Positions 47,226 through 59,778 of a stretch of 64,000 nucleotides of DNA are shown piece by piece. Made by a program: the position numbers and the translations under genes. Below the pieces are notes generated by a model, which was given only the letters and a program-made list of their open reading frames with translations, made no database searches and was not told where the DNA came from. Every line of letters starts with the position of its first letter. The stretch's first letter is position 1. The stretch comes from Escallonia rubra (Eukaryota > Streptophyta > Magnoliopsida > Escalloniales > Escalloniaceae), in the NCBI GenBank assembly GCA_033065855.1, contig JAVXUO010002539.1:124001-188000 (forward strand), given 5' to 3'.

Positions 47226-47687
47226 TTAGCTATAGTAGTTGATCATGGAGGTATCAAAAGGCATTATTTCTTCACCTTCACTTTGGAAGGAAGAACTTCC
47301 GTGAAACCCTACAACTTGCGGTGATGCTCCCACTTGTTCCACCATGTTTTCTTGCTGAAGACAAGGGAGGGAACCAGGTGGAAGGAAAAGGGAATTCTGG
47401 TCATCCGCAAGGTTCATCATGGCCTCATGTAGCCAAATCTGAGTCTTGAGGAACTTAACATAGTGAATGGCTTCCTCTAACATGGACACAGTGTCCATTT
47501 TACTCCCACCCGGGACCAAGCTCTGCAAGATCTTGAACCGGTCGCTAATCCGATGCCTCCTTTCACGGGCAGCCACGCTTTGTGGGTCGGTCGAGAGCTT
47601 CATATGAGCTCTGTTAGCTTTCTTCTCCCCGTTCTTCTTCTTCTCTCTTAAGCTTCTGCCGGTTGCCACCGAGTTTGAAGACTCCAT
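47226..47687 (-). CDS. ROX: LAX1/ROX-type bHLH transcription factor
   Basis: A 153-residue intronless protein. The bHLH domain (about residues 31-86) reads [20 protein letters not shown] in the basic region, then [20 protein letters not shown] and [14 protein letters not shown]. This is nearly the signature of rice LAX PANICLE1, and also fits its Arabidopsis counterpart ROX/bHLH140 (At5g01305), nuclear regulators of axillary meristem formation. The basic region has Ala where E-box binders carry the key Glu, as is usual in this subfamily. The N-terminus is Lys-rich ([15 protein letters not shown]). The C-terminal third is Gln/Ser-rich and unstructured. The next gene to the right, apart from a LINE, is a YbhB-type PEBP gene, the same pair as At5g01300/At5g01305, which supports orthology. 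Related HEC/IND factors differ in the helix region. Confidence 0.88.
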   Translation of the reverse strand: MESSNSVATGRSLREKKKNGEKKANRAHMKLSTDPQSVAARERRHRISDRFKILQSLVPGGSKMDTVSMLEEAIHYVKFLKTQIWLHEAMMNLADDQNSLFLPPGSLPCLQQENMVEQVGASPQVVGFHGSSSFQSEGEEIMPFDTSMINYYS

Positions 47688-47754
47688 AGCCTATCCTTTT
47701 CTCTTCCTCTCTTGCTACAAAAGGGGTTGATTTTCTGTGGAAGCATTGTTCATG

Positions 47755-47772
47755 TGGGGGTTATATATAGGA
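47755..47772 (-). promoter_or_regulatory. TATA box of the bHLH gene
   Basis: On the minus strand CTATATATAACCCCC lies about 75 bases before the start codon, which would put transcription start some 40-45 bases before the ATG. Confidence 0.55.
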
Positions 47773-48331
47773 GGAAAAGTATGCTGGATGCATTGAAATT
47801 TGAAGTAAATGATGGGGGAGATATCGTCATTTGGGTCAGCTGATCTCTGGTTCAAGATACGAGTGTCTAGCCTAAGGTCTAGACTCTCTGATTGAAGCTA
47901 ACGAGGGGGTTGTAGCCATGTAGGACACTAACCTAGCTAGCCATATATGTTCTTTCTTTGCCTTCTTTGTTTTGCCTTTAGATTGTCTGATGAAACATGT
48001 TTGGGGAGGTTATTTCGTACTTCTTCTATGCGATTTTACACCAAATTTATCGAATGATAATATTCTATTCCTGATGCACTTTTAAGAATCACCTATTTTT
48101 GTGTAAATCATTTAGTTGCATAGCAAGTACCAAAATGTGATCCCTCCACATATGTGTGCAGTATTAATGTTAAAAGTTGTTTCATAAATAATGTGTCTTT
48201 TCGTATATTTTTCTCATTTAAAGTTTGATTCTCAACTATTATAATTTTGTGTAAATGATAGATCACTTCATTTGATATGTTTCTCATTGCTAATATAGGC
48301 CAAATATATTGCTAAGCTGTATTTTCTTGAA
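47773..48331. other. Upstream region of the bHLH gene
   Basis: No gene is seen. It is presumably promoter DNA for the bHLH gene. A MITE begins at 48332. Confidence 0.5.
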
Positions 48332-48748
48332 GAAAAAATTTTGGCTACTACTCCGGTTGGAGAAAATTTTTTCCTATTCCCTATATAACGACAATCAATT
48401 GTCTCTAAATGTTTCTAATCGCTTTTATTTAGTGACGCTAAAAAAGTGCTACTAATAATTGTCGCTGAAAGTGTTAGAAGAAAAGTCACTAGAAACATTT
48501 AGCGACTATTAATTGACTGCTAACCCGGTTGAAGGAATATTCTTCCTACCCCTCATATAGCGAAATTTAATGGTCGCTACACGTTTATAATGACTTTTTA
48601 TTAGTGACGCTAAAAAAAATATTGTTAATAATTGTCGTTAAAAATATAACCAGAAAAGCTACTAGAAACATTTAACGACTATTAATTGTCACTATATACA
48701 GGGTTGTAGGAAGATTTCTATAACCCGAGTAGCAACCAAATTTTGTTC
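48332..48748. mobile_element. Mutator-like MITE (417 bp)
   Basis: The terminal inverted repeats are about 80 bp and imperfect (outer GAAAAAATTTTGGCTACTAC against GAACAAAATTTGGTTGCTAC). They are flanked by the 9-bp direct repeat TTTCTTGAA (48323-48331 and 48749-48757), as for Mutator-like elements. The interior is a second-order repeat: GTGACGCTAAAAAA and CTAGAAACATTTARCGAC each occur twice. Related shorter elements sit in front of RLP1 and RLP4. Confidence 0.8.
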
Positions 48749-48757
48749 TTTCTTGAA

Positions 48758-51550
48758 ATAACACGTATCATGGTCTTTTAAAGAAAAGTTCATAATATAT
48801 TGCTATAGCATTTCTCAGGACTAGGGTTCTGTACCTCTGTTGAAATAAAAAGATGTCACCAAAGTCATTTTAACAACAAATAATTGTTACTATGAACTTT
48901 AAAAATAGGGACAAAATACTTTTAATTTCGTAATTTTCTGTCAAGAAAGTTGTTACATAGAGATGTAGCGATGACTACTTTTAAACATCAAGATAAGACA
49001 TAACTATAAATTCCGTTGTAATCAATAAATACAACGTTGTTTGGTCATAAATTATAATAAACTTCTAACGCCCTACCGAACTCCAATACTAATTACTGCA
49101 CTTTGCTTTATCAATGTTGATGGCCATATACATACCATAATAAGAGACACTAATAGCTATACAAAATAATATCCAAAAGTTAAACAAAAATTCAATGACA
49201 CTCCCAAGTTTTGATTGGATTTTTCAATTTCAACTTGAGGGCATTACTATATGTATATTATTCTAGAGAGAGAGAGAGAGAGAGAGAGAGATGAGAAGGG
49301 AGGGGCCAAATCCCAAAACAAAATTGAGTCCTAAAGGAGAGGGAAGGGGGGCCTCGAGCTAGCCCCTGAAATCGAAGTAGATGTGTGATGGTTGCAGGTG
49401 TGTCGTCTGAATTCAAAGAAGACCAAATCTATGCTGGGGCATTCAGTTGTACGGCCCTTGTTTTTCTATCTTTCCATTCCATCGGATTCATGTTACATTA
49501 GTTAACCCCTCTTGAGAGGAAGTAAAGTAAAGTAAAGTGCTTGTTTTAGCACTTCTTTTAATAATGCACATGAACCATCTTGTCTTTCTATTCTATAAAA
49601 AGAAGTAGAGCTAATTAGGAGACTTACCTCGGGATTAATGGGATGATATAAAGTACTTGACAATTAAAATCGCTAGATAAAAAGAGACTTATGCAAAAGT
49701 ATAAGGAATTACGGGATTTGACCCCCTCGATGAGACTGGTACGTCTAATACTTTAAACATTTTGAGTGGCCTCTAGATTGTAAATTAACAAATCCTTATG
49801 GGGTTACCCAAACAACTCCCAGATATTGGTAAATCTTGTGGAGTAATCTCCGAAACTTCTCACCATGATAACTTGAAGAAAGCTTACGGATCCTTCTTGT
49901 AAGATTGGGAGTCAACATGCGCACAGACGAGCTTTCGAGACCAACGGTCCCGACGTTAAACTTATAGTGTGATAGTCCTTCTTTCTATCGTATGAATTCC
50001 GCTCATCAAATGATTTTATATGATCAGAATAAATAATTCTAGAACAACGTACAATTTTACTTTCCGTGCACAAGTACACGAGAGATGAAGAACCTTACTC
50101 GGGGGAGAAAAAAAGTGTGTAAACAAGAAAACATGCAAGGCTGCAAGAGCACATGAGATTCCGGAATTCACGTTGAAGAGTTGGGGTGGGTAGAACCCTA
50201 ATAATTGTTACTTGTTCAAGTGAAGTAACCCGGCCTGCTGCTTTAAGTGTCTACTCAATCGTCTGGGCGGTCTGGCCATGACTCTTAGCTGATGTCCTGT
50301 GGTGGTGATGATGATCCGTAACAAAAACAAACATAGGTTAGTGGCTTTATAAGAGATTTGATTGGACTGTATAACAAATTATTATTACCATAATATCAAA
50401 AGAAGATACAAGAAAAAGAAAGCAGTTGATGCATGTACAGCAGCAGCAGCAGCAGGAGTGGGTAAACTTTCAGATATAATTGACAGTGATGTGTGGTTGC
50501 AGCTAATACTAAGGTGTGAAATGACTGTTTATGGCAGTCTGCCATGAGTTTAACTCTTTTAGTAGACAAAAACAGATAATAGCCTTGTGAAATGACTCTT
50601 TCCAGTCCCTAGTCTCTCTCTCTCTCAATGTAGCCTTGTTCCTTTTTTATTGTTTTTTTGGGTTTTCTGTAGTATAGCCTTTCAAAACTTTTCTAGTTGC
50701 TAGGTGAATTTTGGCTAAAACTAAAAGAGAAGTGAGAGAAAGTACAATATTGAAACATAGAAAGTTTGTACTCGATACACTTCTTAACTCATATGTCAAT
50801 TTTGATTCCGGAATGTCGCTTACGTATTAGTTAACGGACAAAGTTTTACTTCACGCTACGCGAATACAACGCTAAATTAAGTCACTGACGACACTTTTGC
50901 AGGCATCTGTATAAACATATCTTAAGAACAAATTTTTTTTTTTTGTGTTGTTTCTTAATCTAAATATTTGTCGTTACTCGTATTTTACGGTTACTAATTT
51001 TTACATACTCGCTTTTCTTACATATTTAATGGCTTAAACGGGTAAAAAAAATATTGACTAGTTGGTTAGCCCTCCTCCTGCCACATAAATAAATCCATCC
51101 TGATCAATTAATCCCTTCTAGTCGTGACCAGAAATCGAGAACCATCGAATGATATTTGTTTTGGTCAAGCCTCGGTCAAACAAACTCATAAGAACTCCAT
51201 TGGGGGCGGGCGGTTCAGTCTAAACAGTTCTTCACCGCCCTAAGGTCAAAAGACCTTGCTGTGGATGGTGTGATGGATGGGACACTGGGGTTTGAAGGGC
51301 TAAGGCTAATGAGATCACTGCAAAATGCATACCACAGGCACACTAGGTTAGGAGTAACATTTATCTTTGTTTGACGAACTAGTTGGAATCAATTTACTCT
51401 TGTATTTAGTATTTGAAAATGGTTTAACAGTTACCAGCAAACGTAATTTTCAAGATAAGAAGCTAACCTATACCAAACCACCACAAATTGCAAAAATTGT
51501 AACGAGAGAGCGACACCAAAATTAGCATGGGAAATTCGAGAATAACTTGG
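48758..51550. other. Intergenic DNA with simple repeats
   Basis: No gene was recognised. It contains a (GA)n run (49265-49291) and a short (CAG)n run (about 50438-50454). Confidence 0.5.
49265..49291. repeat. (GA)n microsatellite
   Basis: Thirteen AG dinucleotides without interruption, in intergenic DNA. Confidence 0.95.
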
Positions 51551-52220
51551 CTGTGACGGTGATATCACGTCGTCACCGCTGATGTGGTATTACCATCCAA
51601 TCAAATTGCACGAAATTTTACGAAAATCCTTATCGATCATTAGCTCCTGGTCCCCAACACCACCGTTGCGCCACCAAATTAACAACCGGCTCCATTGTAT
51701 TGTCATTACCCTAGTTCAATCACCACTAGGAGTCCTACACAACCATCACTGAAATCACAGCCCCGCACCAATGTGACTATTGTTGACATCACCAAAACCA
51801 GATCTGTAACAAAGAACAATAGATCCCGTCATCGTGACCACCAAAAATCACGGGCTACATACTCTGTCGTTGTCATCAAGAGCAGGTACGAACGTGAAAT
51901 CCTTACCTCGTTGAAAACCTACCTAAAAACAAACATGTCCCCCTATTTGTCCTTGCGCCCGTCAAACCTTGTCGCCACCAGAGTCTAGTTCGTCGCTCAC
52001 TGAGAAGGTAGACGGGAAGAAATCTAGTCTACTCATCCCTTCACTACTGTCTGGCCGCCGTCACTCACTTGAGAAAAGGGAAGATTGGTCGTCGTCAATG
52101 TAGACGTGGATGACGACGAGGATCGCGTATGGTGACGAATACTCCAAAATGGTAATTTGCTAGAATTTGATTGGATAATAATACCAAGTCACTGTTAATG
52201 ACGTGGTATCGCCATTACAG
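51551..52220. mobile_element. Non-autonomous element with ~57-bp inverted termini
   Basis: The left terminus (CTGTGACGGTGATATCACGT ... CCAATCAAATT, 51551-51607) pairs with the inverted right terminus (CTGTAATGGCGATACCACGT ... CCAATCAAATT, about 52164-52220) at roughly three-quarters identity. The interior is GC-richer and rich in short frames but has no recognised domain. I found no clear target duplication, so the superfamily is undecided. Confidence 0.65.
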
Positions 52221-53107
52221 TGAAGTTTTTCTCCTCGGGCTTTTTGCCTAAGCTCAATCTAGAAGAATAATTAGAGAAAGATTGTAAACTTCCTTTTCAA
52301 CCACATTGTTAAAATAATCACTAAAATACTCAAAGAAATCCATAATACTTGTCTACAATTCGAATTGCTCTGCATCAACCACAGATTTGGAAAAGCTCGT
52401 TATACCTTCAGTTTTGCTCATAAAATTAAACCAGTGATAGGCAGCTAACAATTTGTCTCCCACAAGGTGGTCACATAAAAAGGCTAAAGGCCTTTTAATT
52501 CCTCACGTGGGGCACAAGCCCACAAAATCACGAAGCCCATTCCACATAGTCTGTCCACTTAATCCACCACCTAGCCACCACCGCAGACCAAGCCCAAACA
52601 TGAGACTCCCAACCCCTAATTAATTCAAGCCCAATCCATCAGCAATAAGCACAAATATTATTCTTCCAAAGAGGGCTACCTCCATTCCCTTTATTTATTT
52701 TTCTTATGGAAAGATAGTCAATATACGCACGTAAAGTTACTTAACACGTCTAGTCTAGTAATGTACTCCTTCCGTTATCTATATATATATTTTTTGAACT
52801 GTTCCGAAAAAATTGATCAGTTTTTAAATTAAAAAAGAATTTTATAAGTATTTTTCTATATTTAACCTTTTATATTTTTTTATTATATTTCTTTCTCCTC
52901 ATTTAATCCTCTATCAACCTATTCTTCTGTCTCGTGCCACACTTTTTTCCCTCACTCTCTTTCTCTTTTTTGAAGTAAAATAAATAAATCTATGACTCAT
53001 ATTCTGAATAATCGTGCAAGTTGAATACAATCAAGTAATTAAGAATATAGAGAATAAAAGATAAGTCGGCTATACATATTTAAGATGACCAAAGTGATTA
53101 GTTAAAC
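52221..53107. other. Intergenic DNA left of the LINE
   Basis: No gene was recognised. The last 12 bases (GATTAGTTAAAC, 53096-53107) are the left copy of the LINE target-site duplication. Confidence 0.6.
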
Positions 53108-53271
53108 TTTTTTTTTTTTTTTTTTTTTTGAGAAAGAGTAGAAATATATACCCAGATATGAAACAGTCGAATATACAAGAGGGAAAGTAGTACCCTTCAT
53201 CAGGGCTCTTTCCAAGATACCAAAACTGACTATAATAAAAACTAATGATAACACACTGACTACAAGAATAA

Positions 53272-53302
<31 letters not shown>

Positions 53303-53326
53303 AAAAGAAAAAACACCACAAGTAGA

Positions 53327-56300
53327 TCAAGCAGCATCCCTGCGTCGGACAGGTGGTGTTGCAGAAACCCACTCCTGACAAAGCCCACCAGATCGCGAGA
53401 CAAAAGCTGCTAAGGATGACGAAAGCCGGAGAGTACTGGCCTTTCCTTGGGTGACTAGCACCGAGTGCAAACCCTTGCAGTTAGGTAGAACTGTACACAA
53501 AAAAACGGACGAAGCCAAACATTCTTTAATTGCTGCTGTCAACTGCACCAGAAAGGAACAATCAGGAAAGAGGAAAATAATATGGTAGTGTTTTAGCTTT
53601 AAAGCCCAATTGAGCGCGATATTTAATGCTGACTGAAATGCATTAAATTCGTCCCTAGCTGTGAGTGTATCAATGGTCGCACCAATTGGGGTCCATGCCC
53701 CGTTAAACAGAACTAACCCCATTCCAAAGCTGCAGTCAGCGGGTGAGCCTAAAACCGAAATGGAGCAGAAAACAGGGGAAGGTGGTAGCAGACATGCGCA
53801 ATTCTCTGAAAAATAGATGTAACATAACGGAGGATAAAAATGTTCGTAGCAGTCAACGAAAGCTGATGGGCATTCCCGACCTGAGTCTTGTACATGGTGC
53901 CAGCGAGTGTGAAAGGTGGGCGTGCCAAAAATGCAGTGCAGTAAGGAACGAGTCTGTGTGATGATCAGTCCAGCACAAAAATTTTTGGCAGCGAAAATCG
54001 TTGAATTGCGGCCTAGCCAAATATTCCAAAGGATAACTGCAATGCATACAATACGGAGTAAGGCGTTGCTGGCAGGAGTAAGGTTTGATAGCAGACAACG
54101 AGCGAACCAGCGAGTAGCAGAGGTAGTAGGTCGCATGAAGGCGTTGCGACCTAAGAAGAATGTCCAAATGGGCTGAACTTGTTCACAATCAAGAAACAGG
54201 TGTTCATGTGTTTCTGGCTGTGACAAGCATAACGGACATGAGACTTGTACAGGGCAATGGCGTTTAAGAAGTTCAGGCAGTAGAGGCAGACGAGCGTGGC
54301 TGAATTGCCATAAGAAAAATTTGAGCTTTTCTGGGATCGGAAGTCTCCAAAGTCGAGACCAAAAGGTTGCGGGCAGCACAGAGGCAGAGGCAGGTCGTTT
54401 TGACAAAAAACGGTAGACCGCAGCAACCGGGCAGCTGTTGCCTTGACTAAAAGAACCGAATAAGCGGTCTGGCGTGCCTAACGGTAATAAGCAGAGCTGC
54501 AGAATGTTAGGGATGAGAGTTTCAGGGAAAGTGTGTAGGAGCTTATCTAAATCCCAGGTGGAAGTATTGGCAATGAACAAGTTAGAGATCATCCAAGAGG
54601 TATTAATGCTAGTACGATATTGCTGTAAGATATTTGGCGGGGCGCAAGGTAGCCACCAATCCATCCATACCGAAATCGATCTCCCATCGCCAATCTGCCA
54701 TTGCACTCCCTGTTTAAGGATACGTTGCCCAAGAAGAATACTTCGCCAAATCCATGAGCAAGAACGGGGCTGAGTAAGGTGTAGAAATTGGCGTCGAGCA
54801 AAATATCTGCCCTTGAGTACCTGAGCCACTAAACTTTGGGGATTGGTCCAAAGCTTCCAAGCCTGTTTAGTAAGTAAGGCCTGATTGAAAAGGCGAAAGT
54901 CACGAAACCCTAGACCGCCATGCGTTTTCGGTAGACACAGGGAAGGCCACGCTAACCAATGAATAGAGTGGCGCGTAGCCTCGCCTGACCACCAAAATCG
55001 GGCCAAAATTTGGTCAAGTTGAGTACAAACAGCCACTGGGAATTTAAACACAGACATATAATTAACAAGTAGGGAGGAGAGAACTGAAGTAATAAGAGTG
55101 GCACGGCCTGCTTTATTCAGTAAAAGTCCAAGCCAATGTGCACAGCGGTCCTGAACCCGTTGCACTAGAGATCGAAAGATTTCCTTTTTTGATTCTGTCA
55201 CGTCTAGCTGAATACCCAAATATTTCCCAAAAGTCGAGGAAGCGGGAAACTCAAACGCCCGTTCGATAAGAAGTCTTTTTTCAGAGCTTGCATTAGGGCT
55301 GATGACAAGAGAAGATTTTGCCCAATTAATGCATTGGCCAGAAAGCTGACAATAGTTTTGTAAGATCATTTGAACGGCCTCAATGTCACGCAGAGCTTCT
55401 TTAGAAAGTCGCATGAAGATAAAGATATCATCAGCATATAGAAGGTGGGAGACGGATGGTGAGTATTTCCCAGCCTTGATGCCCTGAAACAAGCCCTCGC
55501 GTTCTCCACGGAGAAGGCTGACAGAGAGGATCTCCGCACAAAGAAGGAAAAGGTACGGTGAGAGGGGGTCCCCTTGCCGAATACCCTGAGTGGGGTCGAA
55601 AAAGGATGTAGGTGCCCCATTAACCAAAATAGCATAGGAGACTGAGGAAATACATTGGAGGATCAGCTGAACCCAGTTAGAAGGAAAACGAAGGGCCAAA
55701 AGGACTTCTCTTACAAATTCCCATCGAACCCTATCAAACGCTTTGCTCAAGTCTAATTTTAGGGCAACTAATACAACCCCGCCTTTTTTGCGCTTCCGAA
55801 CACAGTCAGTGAGTTCTTGCGCAAGAAGGACATTATCAGAGAGACATCGACCAGCTAGAAAAGCATTCTGAAAGGGAGAAATCAAATCCGGCATTATAGG
55901 TTTCAATCTATTGACGAGCACCTTGGAAATGATTTTGTAAACTCCGGTACAAAGACTGATAGGTCGATAGTCCGCAGGTGATTCAGGTGCCTTGATTTTC
56001 GGGATCAGTGCAAGGTAGGTTCGGTTGACTTCCCGTAAAAGGTGTTTGGAGTTAAGGAAAGATAGCACACTCGAAGTGACTAACGGTCCCATAATGTCCC
56101 AACAATTCTTAAAGACCATCCCAGGGTATCCATCAGGCCCAGGTGCCTTAAGATTTCCAATTAGAAAAGTTGCACGCTTAACTTCCGCCGGAGTAAAAGG
56201 TTGTTGGAGGTGACTAACATGACTCTGGGATAAGGTCAGAAGTGGTAAGTAAGAGACATAGTCTCGAATCTGAAGGCATAGGGTCGGGTTTGGAGGGGGC

Positions 56301-57514
56301 GGGGCAAGGAGGTTAGAAAATTACTCAACCAGGGAGGAGCGAAGACCATATTCACCTGAGATCACAGCACCAGAGGTAGTCTTGATGGAAGAAATAAAGT
56401 TCTGATTCCTACGGATAACAGTTGAGGCATGAAAAAGTTTTGTGTTGCGATCAGCCACCTCTAACCAGGTAATTTTGGAGCGTTGAGCCCAAAAAATTTC
56501 TTCACATTTCAGCAGGAAGTCCAACCGATGGCGTAGAGAGGATTCAATTAGATTGCAAGATACCGACCTTGGCATCTGAGACTGATTGTCGACAAGCAAC
56601 TGGTGAACCGTCTTAATTTGAGCGTCAAGATGCCCAAGGTTAGCTGAGCTCCAGACACGAACAGAGTGAAGAACATTGTCCAGTTTACGCATAAGCTGGA
56701 ACAAGGGCGAGCCCGTTACAGAGTAGGACCATTGAGCTCGAATGAAAGATAGGCAGAGCGGCGAAGCTAACCACATGGCCTCAAATCTAGAAGGGTAAGG
56801 AAAAGCGGTACGAGAGGCTTCTGTGCTGCATAAAATGGGAGCATGGTCGGAACGCTGAATTGCTAAGTTTCGGGCTAGAGCCGAGGGATGAAGAACAACC
56901 CAAGCTGATGAAGCAAGCACTCTGTCTAATTTTTCATAAACAAAGCCGTGAGTTGGAGAACCTCGTACCCAAGTGTAAAGAGGTCCCTCCCAACGTATAT
57001 CAGAAAACCCAAACTGAGCTAAAAATTCACGAAAAGCTGAGCTACCCGAAGGTATGGCAGTGCCGCCACTGGATTTTTCAGAGGAGTCTAACACCTGGTT
57101 GAAATCACCACACAAGCAGATGGGAACAGGGAAAGGCTGTAGAAGAGTGGCAATCGAACGCCAAGTCATTGCCCTTAGCGGAACCTGAGGGTGTCCGTAG
57201 ATAAAACCATACATCTCCATGTCCCCGGCTAGGTTAACTAAGGAAGATAGGATACAGTTCACGCTAACATGATGAATTGTTAAGGAAATCTGGCCTAGCC
57301 AACCAAGCCAAAGCCCGCCACTACGACCGATAGGGTCCGAGCCCACAAAACAAGAAAACCCGAATTTAAGAAATTTAGAAGCAACCAACTTATAACTAGC
57401 CTTAGTTTCCATAAGAAAAACAATATCAGGTTTGTACAGCTTGATCAGACGAATCGCTGTACGAACTGTGGCGGTCTGACCGATACCCCCACAGTTCCAG
57501 CTGAGGATCATCAT
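53327..57514 (-). pseudogene. LINE ORF2: endonuclease-reverse transcriptase with one stop codon
   Basis: About 1394 codons. The APE-type endonuclease opens the frame (MMILSWNCGGIG; VFLMETKAS; CLCGDFNQVLD; IQRSDHAPIL) with its Asn, Glu, Asp and His residues in place. The reverse transcriptase follows (RPISLCTGVYKIISKVL; LDLSKAFDRV; GIRQGDPLSP; LLYADDIFIF, the catalytic YADD). Then come a zf-RVT-like Cys/His region (CPLCLSQPETHEHLFLDC) and a degenerate RNase H-like tail (ARDEFNAFQSALNIA; FPDCSFLVQL). One TAA at 56323-56321 interrupts the frame after the endonuclease linker (SSLVE). The same frame reopens immediately and contains KAPGPDGYPG, so one base change is the only visible defect. The start was chosen at the ATGA overlap. 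Confidence 0.92.
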
Positions 57515-59778
57515 GGACCTCGTGGTTGGTAAGGCCCAACCACCAAAGCCAAGCGAAGACCAACTGCACACACCAAGTGTCGCACAAACCAAATACGCCA
57601 AAAAGGATTGACACTCATAATTCTGGCACTTTGCGAGCCGAGACAAAGAATCATCACCCAAGCCCAGAATTGAGAAAACCCATCACCCCGCAAAATATAA
57701 TCAATGAATAGATTACTGAGCACTAATATACGAGGCAGATAATAAGAGCAGTGACGTGTAGGCGTACCTGGAGGCTCGTCCGCAGTCTGTACTGCCAGTA
57801 TGCGAAGTCGTTTGAAGCGCTGCGTAGGATCTGTTTCTGGCGCTCGGGATATCCGCTTCTGCTGGCTGGTGCCGGACGATGCTGAGGAAGTGCTCGATGA
57901 TACACCAGGGTGAAGTATATGCTGAGTAGAGGGCGAATGTTTCAGCTTCTTAGCGGATGATAAATTGAGGTCCAAAGCAGCTCTCTTTCGCTGACCCGAT
58001 TTGGAAGTGAGGAACGAAGAGGCGAAATCCTGTTGCCGAGAAACCAAAGCCTGCGGAATGCAGGTAGGGCCAAGATAGGCGCTGACCGTCTTGATAGCAG
58101 CGGCTCCGTCATCAATCATGAGGTCCAAGTCCAAACCTGAAGGAACGCGGACATGGAAGCCTGGGGAACAGTTAGGAGAGGGGGTTGGAGGTGGGTCCGT
58201 GACAGTATGCGGCCCAGAAGAAGAAAACGGACAAACGCTGGAGTTCATTAAGTTAGTGCCGTATTGGTCCAAAATAGGGCCAGACCCATTTAGATGGCGA
58301 TGAGAATTAGCTGACTCCCCTATATCCGATTGAGAGCTTGGCCCAACTTTAGGTGGCGGGCCAGGATGGTAAGGAAATTTTGCAGGGGGAGAGGGGTAAG
58401 GCCCTTCCACATAAAGTCCAAGTTCCTGGGCCTTGGGCCCGAAAATGAACATGGCCCACTTCTCCCCGAGGCTCAAAGATTCCAGATCTGTGGAACTCCT
58501 ATCATTATCCGCAATACCAGATAGAGCTACATCCAAATCAGGCCTGAAAGTCAGCGGGCACGTGGCGTCACGCAGGGGTGCAGCCGGGGCGGTGGAGGAA
58601 CAGCCGTCACCACGCGGAAGATTCGCGTGGACCAAGGTTGACTCACTGCGAGCGGTTTCGGGCACTGTGCCGAGATGCCCCGCCGGTGGTGAATCCGGCA
58701 AGTGTGGATGAAGCTCCGGCGTAAGAGGGGATTTTTCCGGCGAAGTAGCTGACGGAGAAGCCGAAGTATCAGATAGGGAGTAAAAACTAGTAGCAGAAGA
58801 GTCGGAAGAAAGTCCAATGGTACTGCTTTCTGCCATGGAACCTAAATTAAGATTAGAAACAGGAATCTCATGGCTTCCTGTGTGCTCCGAGGAAGTAGAT
58901 GATGTGGAATTCTCTAAGTCCATGGCTTGCAGATCAGCCCAGTCGTTGAGGATATTGATTCTGCTAGTGCGATTCCGGTCTGTGTTGGCGTAGGCGCGTA
59001 GACTACTTGTATACAATAGGCGATGTGCTTGATAAAAAACCCGGCCATGAACATGTGGTGAATATTTCTCTAGAACAGAATCAAGCAACTGACGAGCGTG
59101 CGGCAATGTGAGATGACAATCAGAATTCACGTGACCGATCACCCCACAACGGTAACACACGCGAAAAACTTTTTCGTAGGACGCCCAAATCCAATTGCAG
59201 TGCCCGGCTACTGTTGGAACATAAACTCCCGATACCAACGGGTCTGCAATTGAAATTTGAATTTGAATGCGAAAGTAATCTCGGCGCCTTTGGCGAGAAT
59301 CTGACCAATCGACTTTGATAACTTCACCAAAACACGAACCCATTTGTACCGCAGCATCGTAGAAGAACATCTCTGCTGGAACATCATGCAGACGTACCCA
59401 CAACTGAACCGTAGAGAAATCGAGACGCGGTACACAGCTGAACGGGTGCCATCGCACAAAGGTGATAAGGGCACCATTAATATTCCATGGACCTTCAGTA
59501 AGGATGCAATCCATATCGCCGGGATCAGAAAAATGAAACGCCATGAAGTCTCCAACAGGTTCAACCTCAATATTGCCAGAGAGATGCCAAAACTGAGTAA
59601 CAGTGCCCTGAACGAATTGGCTAGTAAATACGCGGTTGTCAGCAAACCTGCCTACCAAAGTATGCTGCCATTTCGATTGATGAGCGGCTAGAAGATTGGG
59701 ATCAACCGTCACCATATGGCCACATCTCTCAAGACCCAGCTGGTCTTCGAGATTAGAGGAACTCTCGGTAGAATACAT
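57511..59778 (-). CDS. LINE ORF1: DUF4283/zinc-knuckle nucleic-acid-binding protein
   Basis: 755 residues. About 30-180 is the DUF4283 domain common in plant LINE ORF1 and retroelement Gag-like proteins (WQHTLVGRFADNRVF; GPWNINGALITFVRW; VQLWVRLHDVPAEMF). A CCHC zinc knuckle follows: CYRCGVIGHVNSDC, with C208, C211, H216 and C221. The C-terminal two thirds are Ser/Pro-rich and poorly conserved. By analogy with L1 ORF1 it packages the element RNA into the ribonucleoprotein. Its TGA stop overlaps the first ATG of ORF2 as ATGA, which suggests coupled re-initiation. The frame is undamaged. Confidence 0.9.
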   Translation of the reverse strand: MYSTESSSNLEDQLGLERCGHMVTVDPNLLAAHQSKWQHTLVGRFADNRVFTSQFVQGTVTQFWHLSGNIEVEPVGDFMAFHFSDPGDMDCILTEGPWNINGALITFVRWHPFSCVPRLDFSTVQLWVRLHDVPAEMFFYDAAVQMGSCFGEVIKVDWSDSRQRRRDYFRIQIQISIADPLVSGVYVPTVAGHCNWIWASYEKVFRVCYRCGVIGHVNSDCHLTLPHARQLLDSVLEKYSPHVHGRVFYQAHRLLYTSSLRAYANTDRNRTSRINILNDWADLQAMDLENSTSSTSSEHTGSHEIPVSNLNLGSMAESSTIGLSSDSSATSFYSLSDTSASPSATSPEKSPLTPELHPHLPDSPPAGHLGTVPETARSESTLVHANLPRGDGCSSTAPAAPLRDATCPLTFRPDLDVALSGIADNDRSSTDLESLSLGEKWAMFIFGPKAQELGLYVEGPYPSPPAKFPYHPGPPPKVGPSSQSDIGESANSHRHLNGSGPILDQYGTNLMNSSVCPFSSSGPHTVTDPPPTPSPNCSPGFHVRVPSGLDLDLMIDDGAAAIKTVSAYLGPTCIPQALVSRQQDFASSFLTSKSGQRKRAALDLNLSSAKKLKHSPSTQHILHPGVSSSTSSASSGTSQQKRISRAPETDPTQRFKRLRILAVQTADEPPGTPTRHCSYYLPRILVLSNLFIDYILRGDGFSQFWAWVMILCLGSQSARIMSVNPFWRIWFVRHLVCAVGLRLALVVGPYQPRGP

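Noticed and set aside
52755..52990. Stowaway-like start (ACTCCTTCCGT)
   Set aside because: No matching inverted right end or TA target duplication could be found.
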